The notes: generated by a model not told the origin, from the letters alone. A stretch of DNA of 64,000 bases from Acidithiobacillus ferrianus (GCF_010378095.1 NZ_WNJL01000037.1:248001-312000); one strand, 5' to 3'; shown: positions 7,671 to 17,100, numbered from the stretch's first letter. Program-made: numbers and translations.

Positions 7671-9671
7671 TCACTTCTTGGCCATCGCTTTCCACTTCTC
7701 GCCAAGGGCCGTTGCATCCGACTTATCGGGCCACCAGGCGCCTGAGCATTTCTGGCAGCGGAAATACGGCTTGCCGGTCTTCGTGGAAAATTTGCCTGTC
7801 GCCACCTTGCACTTTTTGCACTGCGGGCCTACGGCTTCAGGTGTCGCCTTTGGGCGGTCGGCAAACGGCTGGCCGGGGTGTCCGTCCGCATCTTGCAGCA
7901 ATCCGTGGCCACCTTTGATAGAACAAGACCAGAAGAAATTGCCAGGCTTGTTCTTCGATTCCTGGCCGGTGCAGCCTTCGACCGGGCACGGTTCCGTCGC
8001 TGGGACCGCGCCGGCGGGCATGCCGGCAAGCCCCTGCTGGAGTGAATCCCACACCTTTTGCATCGTCACCCTTGGCTGCGCTTGGCCTTGGGTAATCTGG
8101 TCAAGGCTGTCTTCTATTTCCCTTGTCCAATCCAGATCCGCGAAGTCAAAACGGCCAGCCAGGGTTGTGACCACGGCTTCACCAAGTGGGGTTGGATACA
8201 AGGGCGGCTTGCCGCTTTTTTGTTCCACGTATGCCCGTGCGAAAAGGACTTTTATGATGCTGGCGTAGGTGCTTGGCCTGCCTACTCCATGGTCTTCCAA
8301 GGCTTTGATCAGGGTGGCTTCGGTGTACCGGCTCGGCGCCTTCGTGCTCTTGCTCAGCACTTCCCCGCGCTCTGGGGTTTCGGTTGCGCCGGTCACCAGG
8401 ACAGGCACGGGGTTTGCCGCTTCGGCGGGCTGGTCGTCGTCGTCTTGGCTTTCGGAATACAGCTTTTTCCAGCCCGGATCCGTCATCACTGAGCCGGTGG
8501 CCTTGAAGATGGCGGGTTTCCCTTGGAATTCGCCGCCGTCCATGGTGGCGGTGGTTTGCTGGTAGATTGCGTCTGGCATTTGACTTGCCAATGCCCTTTT
8601 CCGGATCAGAGAATAAAGGGCTTGCTGGGTTGCGTCCTGCCCGGCATCTTCCTGCATGGGATCGGTGGGCCGGATCGCTTCATGCGCCTCCTGAGCACCC
8701 TCCTTTAACTTCCAGCGGCGGGGTTGCTCGATGAGGGGCAGGCCAGCGGCTTGCAAGGCGTCGCGCAGCAACGCTTCGCCCTCTGCTGAAAGATTCGGTG
8801 AATCCGTGCGGTGATAGGTGATGGCTCCGGTTTCAAACAATCCTTGAGCGGTCTTCATGACGGCTTCTGTCCCGATTTTCAGGGCACGGGATCCGTCCTG
8901 CTGTAAAGTTGAAGTGGTGAACGGCGCCGGCGGGCCTTTCTTAGTGGGCTTGCTTTCAGCCTGGGTAACTGCCAGATTCATGCCCGGCAAGGCATATACC
9001 AAGGCGTCGGCGAAGCTTTTGTCCTGGAAATATTCGCCATCGGCTGTTCCGTCCTGCCACTGTGCCCGCCATCCGCCTTGCATGTGCGCCATGATCTGGA
9101 AAAAGGCAGTGGGTTTGAAGCTGCGGATCGCCTGTTCCCGTTCGACGATGATGCGGAGCGCTGGCGTTTGTACCCTACCCGCACTGGCCTTCGTGCCCAC
9201 TACATTACTCAAGGGGCCGCTGCATTCCCAGCCAACCATGCGGTCCAACCCCCTGCGGACTTCTTGAGCCGCCACCAGCTTCATGTCCATGGTGCGGGGA
9301 TTGGCTACGGCCTTTTTGACGGCGCTTTCGGTGACTTCCTGATAGGTGACGCGCTTTGCGTCGGCTGGGCGAATGCCCAAGACCTGGCAAAGATGCCAGG
9401 CGATGGCTTCCCCTTCGCGATCCGGATCGGTCGCCAGATAGACCCCATCCGCCTTTGCGGCTGCGGCTTTCAGACTTGCCACAGTGTCCTTTTTATCGTC
9501 ACTAATCGAATAATTCATCTTAAAATCGGGTGGGCGCACGTAGCTTTTGTCGCCTGATTTTTCCAGGTCTCTTACATGCCCAATGCTGGCTTTTACCTGC
9601 CAGTCATCCCCTAAAAACTCCTGAATGTGATGGGCCTTTGTTGGCGATTCAACGATTAAAAGCTTGCTCAT
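7671..9671 (-). CDS. topA-like: DNA topoisomerase type IA
   Basis: 666 residues from the ATG at 9671, which overlaps the upstream VirB1-like stop. The Toprim domain starts K-L-L-I-V-E-S-P-T-K and has the acidic triad T-D-P-D-R-E-G-E-A near residue 81. The catalytic tyrosine is Tyr286 in G-A-I-T-Y-H-R-T-D-S. Two zinc-ribbon modules close the protein (C-P-x3-C ... F-W-S-C; C-x2-C ... Y-F-R-C-x2-C). It relaxes negative supercoils by single-strand passage. At 666 residues it is shorter than a housekeeping TopA, as for plasmid topoisomerases such as TraE. Here it probably serves DNA processing during transfer or element replication. Confidence 0.9.
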   Translation of the reverse strand: MSKLLIVESPTKAHHIQEFLGDDWQVKASIGHVRDLEKSGDKSYVRPPDFKMNYSISDDKKDTVASLKAAAAKADGVYLATDPDREGEAIAWHLCQVLGIRPADAKRVTYQEVTESAVKKAVANPRTMDMKLVAAQEVRRGLDRMVGWECSGPLSNVVGTKASAGRVQTPALRIIVEREQAIRSFKPTAFFQIMAHMQGGWRAQWQDGTADGEYFQDKSFADALVYALPGMNLAVTQAESKPTKKGPPAPFTTSTLQQDGSRALKIGTEAVMKTAQGLFETGAITYHRTDSPNLSAEGEALLRDALQAAGLPLIEQPRRWKLKEGAQEAHEAIRPTDPMQEDAGQDATQQALYSLIRKRALASQMPDAIYQQTTATMDGGEFQGKPAIFKATGSVMTDPGWKKLYSESQDDDDQPAEAANPVPVLVTGATETPERGEVLSKSTKAPSRYTEATLIKALEDHGVGRPSTYASIIKVLFARAYVEQKSGKPPLYPTPLGEAVVTTLAGRFDFADLDWTREIEDSLDQITQGQAQPRVTMQKVWDSLQQGLAGMPAGAVPATEPCPVEGCTGQESKNKPGNFFWSCSIKGGHGLLQDADGHPGQPFADRPKATPEAVGPQCKKCKVATGKFSTKTGKPYFRCQKCSGAWWPDKSDATALGEKWKAMAKK

Positions 9672-10156
9672 GACTTGCTCCTTTCGTATTGCTGTGAAAA
9701 GTAATCTACGGTTTGAACGTAGGCGCCGCCGCCGTTCCCAAGGCTTAACCGCCCTGTCGTATATGCTGCCAATGCCAAATTGCGCGCTTGCGCTCCACGG
9801 CAACCCTGCCCCCATGCCAAACCTTTGTTTTTCTTTAGCAGTCCTGCGGCAAAGTTCGCCGAAAAGCAGGCGTTCAGGGCATCCATATCGGTGATTTTCC
9901 AGCCTGGGAAATTGCTGCTTTTCAGGCCAAAGGCGCCGATTGCCACGTTGTGGCCCTGCTTTTCCAGGGCGTGGATGATTGCCAGCGCTTTGCCGGGATT
10001 GGATGGCCGATAAACTTTCAGCGTGGATGTATCCACCAATTGCAAAGGGTCGCCCGTCCCTGCGGTCTCCGTTTCTGCTATGCCGTACAGCACCTTTCTG
10101 GCGGGTTTTGGCGCACATCTTATATAGGCTGATGGTGGCTCAGTCTGGTAGTGCAT
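9668..10156 (-). CDS. virB1-like: VirB1-like lytic transglycosylase
   Basis: 162 residues with the VirB1 pattern: Y-I-R-C-A-P near the start, the catalytic Glu inside A-E-T-E-T, Y-R-P-S-N-P, G-H-N-V-A-I-G-A-F-G-L, and the late L-A-L-A-A-Y-T-T-G-R-L ... Y-V motif. Such enzymes cut peptidoglycan to let a type IV secretion channel assemble. No signal peptide is visible, so export would need another route. GAAAGGAG precedes the ATG, and its stop overlaps the topoisomerase start by ATGA. It is the only recognisable VirB-type channel component in the element. Confidence 0.75.
   Translation of the reverse strand: MHYQTEPPSAYIRCAPKPARKVLYGIAETETAGTGDPLQLVDTSTLKVYRPSNPGKALAIIHALEKQGHNVAIGAFGLKSSNFPGWKITDMDALNACFSANFAAGLLKKNKGLAWGQGCRGAQARNLALAAYTTGRLSLGNGGGAYVQTVDYFSQQYERSKS
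9758..9781 (-). promoter_or_regulatory. Element motif copy 5 (inside virB1-like, before topA)
   Basis: Minus strand AATTTGGCAT, then GCATATACG; it lies inside the VirB1-like gene, 110 bases before the topA start. Spacing and downstream half deviate, so it may be a weak or chance copy. Confidence 0.35.
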
Positions 10157-10257
10157 GGCGGTCTCCTTTCGTATGAATTAAGGTGCAGGCAATAGGGCTT
10201 AATTGCCTTCTCCAGTTCATCCATTGCGGAAAACAACTCAAGGCTTTTTTCGTCCAT
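10120..10257 (-). CDS. Possible small protein, 45 residues
   Basis: ATG at 10257 opens M-D-E-K-S-L-E-L-F-S-A-M-D-E-L-E-K-A, an acidic helix, and overlaps the VirB1-like start in another frame before stopping at 10120. It fills the gap between two genes of one unit. No clear ribosome site is seen, so it could be a non-coding leader. Confidence 0.3.
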   Translation of the reverse strand: MDEKSLELFSAMDELEKAIKPYCLHLNSYERRPPCTTRLSHHQPI

Positions 10258-10307
10258 GGTGGATCCTTTGGCGGGCATTTGCGCCCGCCGGTTGGGGTTA
10301 TCTGGGG

Positions 10308-10754
10308 TTATTTAACGGCTGGACAGAGGTACAACGCACCGATGATCCCGGTGGTTTTCACTCCCTTCCTTTTTTCCAACTTTGTGCAGAACTTGTATGC
10401 CTGATCCAGATTCCAAACGGGGGCATGAAAACGGTCACGCACGGCTTTTACGATGGGCTGCTGCGCCTGTTCATAGAGGTGCAGATCGGCTTTGGTTGGG
10501 GCACAAACCCGGTGGTAATACATAACCAAAGGCCAGTCCACACCCGTTCTGACTGGGGTTTTAATTCCCAGAATTGAAAGCCGATGTTGCATCCGTCCCT
10601 GGCTTCCGGCATCCATCAGGCAGAATTGCCTGTGGACGCTTGCCAGGGCCTTTGCTATGGCCGGTGGCGGGGTTACTGGGGCTACAGTGGCGGCCCCGGA
10701 AACGCCTACGCTTGCCAGAATTGCCATGATTGCTACTGCTATTTGCTTGTTCAT
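10308..10754 (-). CDS. Secreted small protein, 148 residues
   Basis: The ATG at 10754 has CAGGAGC 9 bases upstream and opens a signal peptide (M-N-K-Q-I-A-V-A-I-M-A-I-L-A-S-V-G-V-S-G-A-A). The mature part has four Cys (F-C-L-M, V-C-A-P, F-C-T-K, L-C-P), probably two disulfides in the periplasm. It sits between a membrane-anchored protein and the VirB1-like enzyme in one unit, so a role at the cell envelope during transfer is plausible. No family recognised. Confidence 0.6.
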   Translation of the reverse strand: MNKQIAVAIMAILASVGVSGAATVAPVTPPPAIAKALASVHRQFCLMDAGSQGRMQHRLSILGIKTPVRTGVDWPLVMYYHRVCAPTKADLHLYEQAQQPIVKAVRDRFHAPVWNLDQAYKFCTKLEKRKGVKTTGIIGALYLCPAVK

Positions 10755-10810
10755 ATTAATTGCTCCTGTAGAAGATGGCGCCGCTTTCACACGGCGCCTG
10801 ATTTGATCGC

Positions 10811-11212
10811 TTACTTCACCTGGTACAAAACCCATCCATCTTTAAAGGCATGAAACGTTTCATGGCGTCCATGTCCAAGGATGGCTTCACAGGTCAGCAC
10901 GGCCGCGCTGTCTGCTCGGGTGTCCAGCACGCAGACCGGCTTGCCCTGGTACAAATGGGGCAGGGACAGGAAAACGGCCTTTTTGAAGGTCATGTCCTTT
11001 AAACCCCAATTTGCGGTTGGGTTGATCACGACATTGGTTGAGTAGGGGAAAACCAGCGGGGTGCTGTCCGCCATGATCGGCTTGCAGGTGTTTACCTGTG
11101 GGGCCTTGGCCGTGCCGGCATCAGCCAGATCCATAATTCCCTGCGTGGCAAAAAAGCTAACTGCAAAGGCAATTGCCAGTATCATTTTTCCAAACCAGTT
11201 CAGATTGTCCAT
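10811..11212 (-). CDS. Membrane-anchored or secreted protein, 133 residues
   Basis: Begins M-D-N-L-N-W-F-G-K-M-I-L-A-I-A-F-A-V-S-F-F-A, a single hydrophobic segment that could be an uncleaved anchor or signal, followed by a soluble domain with three Cys (N-T-C-K-P, P-V-C-V-L, T-C-E-A). The ATG lies 53 bases after motif copy 6 and heads the unit that continues through the 148-residue protein, the VirB1-like enzyme and topA. Function unknown; envelope location is inferred. Confidence 0.6.
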   Translation of the reverse strand: MDNLNWFGKMILAIAFAVSFFATQGIMDLADAGTAKAPQVNTCKPIMADSTPLVFPYSTNVVINPTANWGLKDMTFKKAVFLSLPHLYQGKPVCVLDTRADSAAVLTCEAILGHGRHETFHAFKDGWVLYQVK

Positions 11213-11241
11213 GTTGTTTACTCCTGTTTATCAGTGGGTGT

Positions 11242-11265
11242 TCATCTATACGGTGGTGCCAAATT
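11242..11265 (-). promoter_or_regulatory. Element motif copy 6 (envelope/VirB1/topA unit)
   Basis: Minus strand AATTTGGCAC, then CCGTATAGATG; 53 bases before the ATG at 11212. Confidence 0.75.
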
Positions 11266-11325
11266 CAATTAACCCTGGCCGGTTCCGCCCAGCGTTTTGA
11301 AGATCCTTTTGCTATTCACGATGAT

Positions 11326-11351
11326 TAAACCCCGGCATTTCCTGCCGGGGG
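11326..11351 (-). terminator. Intrinsic terminator after the 85-residue gene
   Basis: Minus strand CCCCGGCA-GGAAA-TGCCGGGG stem followed by TTTAAT, directly after the stop at 11359. Confidence 0.7.
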
Positions 11352-11358
11352 TGTTCGT

Positions 11359-11616
11359 TTACGCTGCTTTGCGGGCCGCCTTTGCAAGCGCTTCCGCCTT
11401 GGCGGCTTCTTCAGCGGCCAAGCGCTCGGCTTCGATCTGCTCGGGGCTTTTCCAGTCCGGGGCCAGCACTTCCGTCAATTCCTGCATGGTGAAGGCGTCC
11501 GAGTTAAAAACGGCATGCAGTTTTTTCATGCGCTCAAAGACGTTATTGCCGTTGCGCTTGATCTCACTGGCAATGAAATTTGCGGCCAGTTGCGCTTCAA
11601 AGGTGTTCTTGTTCAT
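11359..11616 (-). CDS. Small helical protein, Ala-rich C-terminus, 85 residues
   Basis: The ATG at 11616 follows AAAGGAGCAACACC and lies 53 bases from motif copy 7. The C-terminal third is a continuous charged/Ala helix (A-E-R-L-A-A-E-E-A-A-K-A-E-A-L-A-K-A-A-R-K), probably a coiled coil. The N-terminal part M-N-K-N-T-F-E-A-Q-L-A-A-N-F-I is also helical. A single-gene unit with its own terminator. No family recognised. Confidence 0.6.
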   Translation of the reverse strand: MNKNTFEAQLAANFIASEIKRNGNNVFERMKKLHAVFNSDAFTMQELTEVLAPDWKSPEQIEAERLAAEEAAKAEALAKAARKAA

Positions 11617-11645
11617 GGTGTTGCTCCTTTCCGTTTGGGTGAACT

Positions 11646-11669
11646 TCATCCATAGGGCGGTGCCAAATT
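11646..11669 (-). promoter_or_regulatory. Element motif copy 7
   Basis: Minus strand AATTTGGCAC, then CCTATGGATG; 53 bases before the ATG at 11616. Confidence 0.7.
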
Positions 11670-11799
11670 AAAAATTTCTGGGGGATTCAAGGGGGGGGAT
11701 AACCAAGTGAAAACCAAAGCGGCCAAGCGGTCGGCGGTGAACCGTGGCTCAACTTGATCCACGGTTGCAGTCTTCACGGTTCCCTTACCACCATAATGG

Positions 11800-12354
11800 T
11801 TACGGTTTTGGTTTCGGGGTCAGCAAGTCACAGAGCGGGGCAAGGTATTTGAGAGTGTCCACACCCCAGTAAACCATGCCGCTTGTTCCGTAATTTGAAT
11901 GCCGGTGATGCTCGTTTTCACGCAGGCATGACAGGGCGTTGCCAAACAACCCAGTTGGGGAAATTTTACCGGGCGGAGTGTCCTTGGCTGTGCCGTCGTG
12001 GTGCAGAAACAGTAGCCAGATCGGCCACTCTGGGCGCTCATTCTGGATGGTCAGATATTGCTGATAGTGGTGCAGGTTGATGCCTGTCACCCACTCTTCA
12101 GTCTTACGGTGCCAGGTAAAAGCCGTCTTGTGCTTGGCTTCGATCCAAAGCGTCTGCCGCCCCTTGAATACGAGCATGTCCGGGGCGACAAGCGCCCCTG
12201 ATATCGAAGAAAACAGCACTGGGCCTTTATGGTCGTCATCGACTTTTTCGTAGATCGGGAGTACGAAATAGCCCATTCGCAAGAAATATTGGGCAATCCG
12301 GTTTTCCCCCGTCTTCCCTATCTGAAGGGCTTCCTGAAAGATCATCTGCTCCAC
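11800..12354 (-). CDS. PD-(D/E)xK-type nuclease
   Basis: 184 residues. A-P-D-M-L-V-F followed about 12 residues later by W-I-E-A-K-H-K fits the D...ExK core of the PD-(D/E)xK fold, with an N-terminal G-x-x-G-E-N-R-I-A helix as in VRR-NUC or resolvase-like members. It would cut DNA, perhaps branched or foreign. The start at 12354 overlaps the end of the ParB/Dam fusion by 13 bases, so the two are translated from one message headed by motif copy 8. A role in restriction, element processing or recombination cannot be separated from the sequence. Confidence 0.65.
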   Translation of the reverse strand: MEQMIFQEALQIGKTGENRIAQYFLRMGYFVLPIYEKVDDDHKGPVLFSSISGALVAPDMLVFKGRQTLWIEAKHKTAFTWHRKTEEWVTGINLHHYQQYLTIQNERPEWPIWLLFLHHDGTAKDTPPGKISPTGLFGNALSCLRENEHHRHSNYGTSGMVYWGVDTLKYLAPLCDLLTPKPKP

Positions 12355-13547
12355 CTGGACAGGACCGCTCCAAGCTTTCCAAATGCATCCGCAAAGCGCT
12401 GGAAGTCATCGCCAACGTAGAGGATAGCTTGCCCTTGCAGCGGCGCACCTTGTTTGTTGTCGGGGCTCAAAAAACGGATACGGGATGATGGGAAACAAGC
12501 GCCAGAAGCAACGGATAAAATCCGTTGAAACCATCCGGTTTCCGTGGCGTTATTCACCAGAATGCAGGCTTGCTCATATTCTCCGGCTTCATATTTTGAA
12601 GCCACGGCTTCGGCAAATTGAGCAATAAGTGGTTGGGCATATGGCGGGTTTAACCAGACGCGGCCGGACCATGGCAGTGTCAATCCATTCTGCGTTTCGG
12701 AGTAAAAAAACGTCGCTCCGACGGTTTCATTGGCGAGTTCTGATGATGCCGGATCGCAATCAATGGCACCCATGGCGGCTTTTGCAGTCCTGATGATCTC
12801 GCCTGGCGTGTACCACTCGTTATTGCCGCTATTTTGCGCTACGTGGACGTGTTTCTTCAGTGCTTCGGCGGCCTTCGCACCGTCGGCGATCTCTTCGGCG
12901 ATTTCTTCCTGCTCTTCAACCGGCAAGTCCGCTATTTGTGATGCGGCGTGGATGCTAACCGCTCCGGATCTTGCCATGTCCTGTACTTCGGGAATGGCAG
13001 CGGCACGGATCGCCTTCACCTTGTCAATCGTGCCATGCGACACCCCTGCGGTTTTGGCTATCGCATCACGGGTACGGCTTTTTCCGTGCTCCGTTTCAGT
13101 TTTTTGCCTGTCTTGCCGTGGTGCTAAAGTTGGCGCTTCGATGGACTCAGCACTTTGTGCCAAAGTTGGCACAAAGTTGATAATGGGCGGATCCAGGTCC
13201 GTGCGGGTGCCCTGCCTTTCCTTCGCCTGCTCCTTAAATATCCCTTCCAGTTGCAGCGCAATTTCAGATCGCTGGTAATCGTTGAGATTGCGGCGCCCCA
13301 ACTGGTTATGGAGCATCCATATCTTGGCGCTGGCGCGATCTGAAAACTCCATGCTTACAGTTTGGAAAGGGATACCCAGACGCTGGCAAATTTCATAGCG
13401 GTGATGACCATCCACAATGGTTTCACCCCAAATTACCAGGGGATCACGGCATCCGTGGGCCTGAATGTTGGCTTCCAATTGCGCGAGTTCTTCGCTGGAA
13501 AGGGGTTGTATGGCGGCTTTAAACTCGGGGTCGATTTTCAGTTCCAT
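12342..13547 (-). CDS. ParB-type nuclease / N6-adenine methyltransferase fusion
   Basis: 401 residues in two parts. The first ~90 residues are a ParB/Srx-like domain (P-L-V-I-W-G-E-T-I-V-D-G-H-H-R-Y-E-I). A helical middle follows with an HTH (A-K-T-A-G-V-S-H-G-T-I-D-K-V). The last ~160 residues match phage Dam-type methylases: E-W-Y-T-P, I-D-C-D-P-A-S, and the catalytic N-P-P-Y. It could methylate adenines in the element and so protect it from restriction or mark it for replication. RBS GGAG and motif copy 8 precede it; a nuclease gene overlaps its 3' end, an arrangement like a compact modification/cleavage pair. Confidence 0.85.
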   Translation of the reverse strand: MELKIDPEFKAAIQPLSSEELAQLEANIQAHGCRDPLVIWGETIVDGHHRYEICQRLGIPFQTVSMEFSDRASAKIWMLHNQLGRRNLNDYQRSEIALQLEGIFKEQAKERQGTRTDLDPPIINFVPTLAQSAESIEAPTLAPRQDRQKTETEHGKSRTRDAIAKTAGVSHGTIDKVKAIRAAAIPEVQDMARSGAVSIHAASQIADLPVEEQEEIAEEIADGAKAAEALKKHVHVAQNSGNNEWYTPGEIIRTAKAAMGAIDCDPASSELANETVGATFFYSETQNGLTLPWSGRVWLNPPYAQPLIAQFAEAVASKYEAGEYEQACILVNNATETGWFQRILSVASGACFPSSRIRFLSPDNKQGAPLQGQAILYVGDDFQRFADAFGKLGAVLSRWSR

Positions 13548-13570
13548 GTGGCTGCTCCTGGTTAGGTGAT

Positions 13571-13594
13571 ATGCCTATCAGGGGTTGCCAAATT
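13571..13594 (-). promoter_or_regulatory. Element motif copy 8 (ParB/Dam-nuclease unit)
   Basis: Minus strand AATTTGGCAA, then CTGATAGGCAT; 47 bases before the ATG at 13547. Confidence 0.7.
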
Positions 13595-13620
13595 GGACGG
13601 AGTGAAGGACTCAGGGCATT

Positions 13621-13646
13621 AAAAAACCCGGCACGGTGGCCGGGTT
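13621..13646 (-). terminator. Intrinsic terminator after the 31-residue gene
   Basis: Minus strand GCCCGGCC region: stem CCCGGC/GCCGGG with 6-base loop followed by six T (13626-13621). Nearly the same hairpin as at 6896-6920. Confidence 0.8.
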
Positions 13647-13667
13647 GGTGAGTGGTTACGGAACGGT

Positions 13668-13763
13668 TTAGTGGATCTGGGGCAACGCGACCGCCACCAG
13701 GACAACAACCAGGGCAATGATCAACACCCATTCCAGTTTGGTGAGTCCTTTTTCACTGTTCAT
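13668..13763 (-). CDS. 31-residue prepilin-like micropeptide
   Basis: The ATG at 13763 follows ACAGGAG and encodes M-N-S-E-K-G, then L-T-K-L-E-W-V-L-I-I-A-L and a hydrophobic run ending A-L-P-Q-I-H. This is the layout of a type IV prepilin signal: short polar leader, Gly at -1, Glu at +5, long hydrophobic helix ending Ala-Leu-Pro. The globular pilin domain is absent; the peptide stops after the helix. It has its own terminator. It could be a helix-only pilin processed by the host prepilin peptidase, or simply a single-pass membrane peptide. Confidence 0.55.
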   Translation of the reverse strand: MNSEKGLTKLEWVLIIALVVVLVAVALPQIH

Positions 13764-13898
13764 CTGCGTTTACTCCTGTGGTGGAAAATGGGGCCGCTTT
13801 CGGCGGCGAGTCGGACGAACCCCAGAGGGAAGGAGATACTGCCCTGTGTTCGGCTGCCAGTGTTTAGCGCCACTTTCTGGCTTGGCGGTGTCAGCACA

Positions 13899-13922
13899 TC
13901 TATATAGGTGGTGGCGCCAAAT
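13899..13922 (-). promoter_or_regulatory. Element motif copy 9 (divergent form)
   Basis: Minus strand GATTTGGCGC, then CTATATAGATG four bases further downstream than usual; 159 bases before the micropeptide ATG at 13763. The longer leader and mismatches make it a less certain copy. Confidence 0.4.
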
Positions 13923-13925
13923 CCA

Positions 13926-14135
13926 TCACCACTCGATTTCGATTTCAGAACCAACCCCTGACATGCCCGGCCCATCCATGCTGGGCCTGTCCATCGTCGT
14001 TTCCGAGTCCAAAGTGGGAACCACCAGGATCCCGCCTTCGCCGGGGGTGCCGGGGCCTGACTGTGGGCCTGACTGTGGATGGTTCATATCCGGCCATTCC
14101 TGGGGTTGGTTCTGTTGCTGCTGCTGTATATCCAT
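13926..14135 (-). CDS. Gln/Pro/Gly-rich small protein, 69 residues
   Basis: The second ATG (14135) is chosen because GGAGG lies 7 bases upstream. The product starts M-D-I-Q-Q-Q-Q-Q-N-Q-P-Q and is rich in Gly, Pro, Ser and acidic residues, ending E-I-E-I-E-W; it is likely disordered. It lies 32 bases after the relaxase stop, last in that unit. The low-complexity sequence gives no family; an assembly or chaperone-like partner of the relaxase is conceivable. Confidence 0.5.
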   Translation of the reverse strand: MDIQQQQQNQPQEWPDMNHPQSGPQSGPGTPGEGGILVVPTLDSETTMDRPSMDGPGMSGVGSEIEIEW

Positions 14136-14167
14136 TTGAGCCTCCATGTTGTTGATCGCATCGGTTT

Positions 14168-17100
14168 TTACATCTCTCTTTCCATGCCGCCGTCATGGCC
14201 TTTGTGCTGCTTGGCGGGCGCGGGCACCTTGTCATGGGTCGGCGCCTGCGGGCCTTTCGGCTCCTGCCCAAGTGCCGGGGCTTTATCCTGCGCCGGGCGC
14301 TGGGTTTGTGCCCAGTCTTTCAGTTTCTCAGTGTGCTCTGGGGAAAGCTTGGCCGGCGTCTTCCCATCCCTGACTTGGCCTTTGGCCTGGCTTCCTTGCC
14401 GCTGCGCTTGCGGTGCGGCTGTTTGCCGTTCCGCCTTTACATCATTGCGGGGTGCGCCTACAGGTGCTTCCCGCTCAACGCCTTTGCCGGGTACCGCCTT
14501 GGCGGTTTCCGGCTGTTGCGGCTTCTGCTCCGCATGAACTTTCGCGGCGGCCACGATATGGGGATTCGCTTCGCGGAACTTCTCCATGTCCCGCTCGGAT
14601 TTGATCGCCTCCGGCTCTGGATATTTGCCGGTTTCATCACGCTCGATGGGTTGCAGATTGCGCTCTTCTTTCACCGGATCGTGCCTACCTTTATCCCCCT
14701 CATGCGCGTGTTCATTGGCATTTTTCTGGAAATTATAGCCCTGCCACTTTTCAGCCAACTTTTCAGGATCGTCAGAATAAACCACCGCATCGTCTTTGGC
14801 GCGAGATAATGCAACATACGCCTGATTGGCGTTATTCAGTTCTGATTTACTTTCGATGGCCCCGATCACTTCCTTGGCTGTGGCACCCTGCGCGGCATGG
14901 ACAGTGCCGGAATAGCCATGTTCCAGTTTCGCGCCTTCGTTCGCGCCGATTAGAACCTCCTTGGTTTCTCCTTTGGCGTCTTTGAACTCGGCAATGATGG
15001 TACCATCCTGTGTCTGGCCTTTTACTTCGCCTTTTTGCCCGTTGACGATCTGCACCTGCTCGCCTTTGACGCTCTCGAATTGCTGGTTTTCACGAGACAC
15101 GATGACATCGCCCGGCGCGACTTTAGTCTGGTCCTGATTATAAACACGGACTTTTGAAGCCTGTTCGGGTTTCCACTCCACCCTGTCACCTCCTTTGTTT
15201 TCCAGTATTACCGTGCCTTTTGCGGTATCCACGTCCTTTACGGTGTACTCCTGCCCCTTTTCCATGGGCACGGCGGGCGGCTTTTTATCTGATGCCTTGC
15301 TGGCGCCTTGATAGGCTTTTTGCCGCTCCGGATCAGCGAACCTTACGCCGCGCTCTTCATAATTACGCATGGGCACAATCTTTTGACCAGGCTCGTAGTT
15401 ATGCGCTTCACGCATTTGCTCTCGGGTAAAGTCGGTTTTATGGAGCGTCCGGATCGCGCTTTCCTTCTCACCGTCGATGGTTCCATCTTTCTTGAGTCCA
15501 TCGCGGATTTTCTCGTTTAGCAGCTTGCGTGTCTGGTTGGTGGCCACCACCACAATCGTTGCCCTGCGCAGTTCATCGGGCCGGGAAAGATAATCCCGTG
15601 CCGCCGCATCTGCTATCGCCTCGCGGGCCGTTTTGCCGTCCGCCACGTTCACTTTCTGGATATAGGGGGCGGTTTTCTCGACGCCTTCCTTGGCGTCCCC
15701 TTTTGCAAATGACTCCACAACCGCCTTTAGCTGCTGGTTGTTCTGGCGGCGAATATCGTCTATCACGGCCGTTTTCATGCCATTGTCCTGCAACAGTTTT
15801 GCCGGGGATCCGGCTTCCACGCTTTGGATTTGCCGGAAGTCACCCAGCGCTATGACCTGCATCCCGGTTTTCTCCGCGCGGTCCATGATTTTCTGCATAT
15901 CCCTGGAGGACACCATGCCCACTTCATCGATGATGATGGTGGTGTTCTTGTCACCCTTTGCCCCGGCCGCTTCCCACTTTGCTATGGTCTGCGCCTTCAC
16001 ATCCGCGCCGGCCAGAGACGCCGCAAGCTCCTGCGCGGCCTTGCCGGTTGGGGCCAACCCGATCACTTCCCTACATTGGGCTTTCAACGCCTGGGCTGCG
16101 GCCTCAATGGCCGTGGTCTTGCCAGCGCCGGCATAGCCTTGCCACCCTACGATCTGGTCTTTGGATGATAGGGCCAAAACCAGCGCGTCACGCTGCCCGG
16201 TGGACAGCGCGAACCCTTTCTCACGCTCGAAATTCTTAATGGTCTCGGCAACGCGCTCGGCGGTCATTGCCGGCTCGAATTTATTCTGACCGGACTTCAT
16301 TTGCGCGATCATTTTTTCATCTCGGGCCAAGGCGGCTTTGGTGGTGAAGAATTCCTTATCCTCCTGACCTTTGACTTCTGCTTTTATCAATCCGGTCTCC
16401 GCATAGAGCTTTTCACGGTTGATGTTATCCAGGGCCTTGACCACATCTTGATGCGTCACCTGATCCTTGATACCCGCCCTTAGCGCTTCGGTTTCCAGGC
16501 GTTTACAATCAAAGACGTGCTCGCGCTCACCCAAGTGACGCACCGCGCTCTTGATGGCTTCGGCGGTTTCCAGCGCGTGGATCTTTGGGTCCCTTGGGGG
16601 GATCGGCGTCACCGAATTCTGACGCGCCACTTCCACGGCGGTGCGGATCTCGGTCAGGACGTTGGCGGCTTCGGCTCTTTCTTCCCATTGCTTGTGTTGG
16701 GCCTCTTGGGTTTGATGGATTTTGCCTTGACGGGTGCTAATGTTCGCCGCATCGCGCTGGCCATCTGTGGAGCCTTCGCGGGTCAGTCCACGTTTTTCAA
16801 GTTCCTTGTCGATTTGATCTGTCCTGGCGGAAAAGGGTTTTAGGGCTTTATCGGATATCCCGGAAAGCTCGAAGCCATCCTTGGTTTTGCGCACTGGGTA
16901 ACCAAGGTCTTGCGCCTTGGACGCCAAGCGGGCTTTATAGATGGCATCCAGGCGTGCAAAGTCGCCTTTTTCCATTTTCCAGTCCGCGCTGCGCCATTGC
17001 CCGTCTTCCCTTAACGCGCCATTGATCCAAACCGTGTGGGTGTGGATCTGGGGGTCCACGACGCCGTCGACCGGGCGGGCTGTTTCATGACGGAAAGCGC

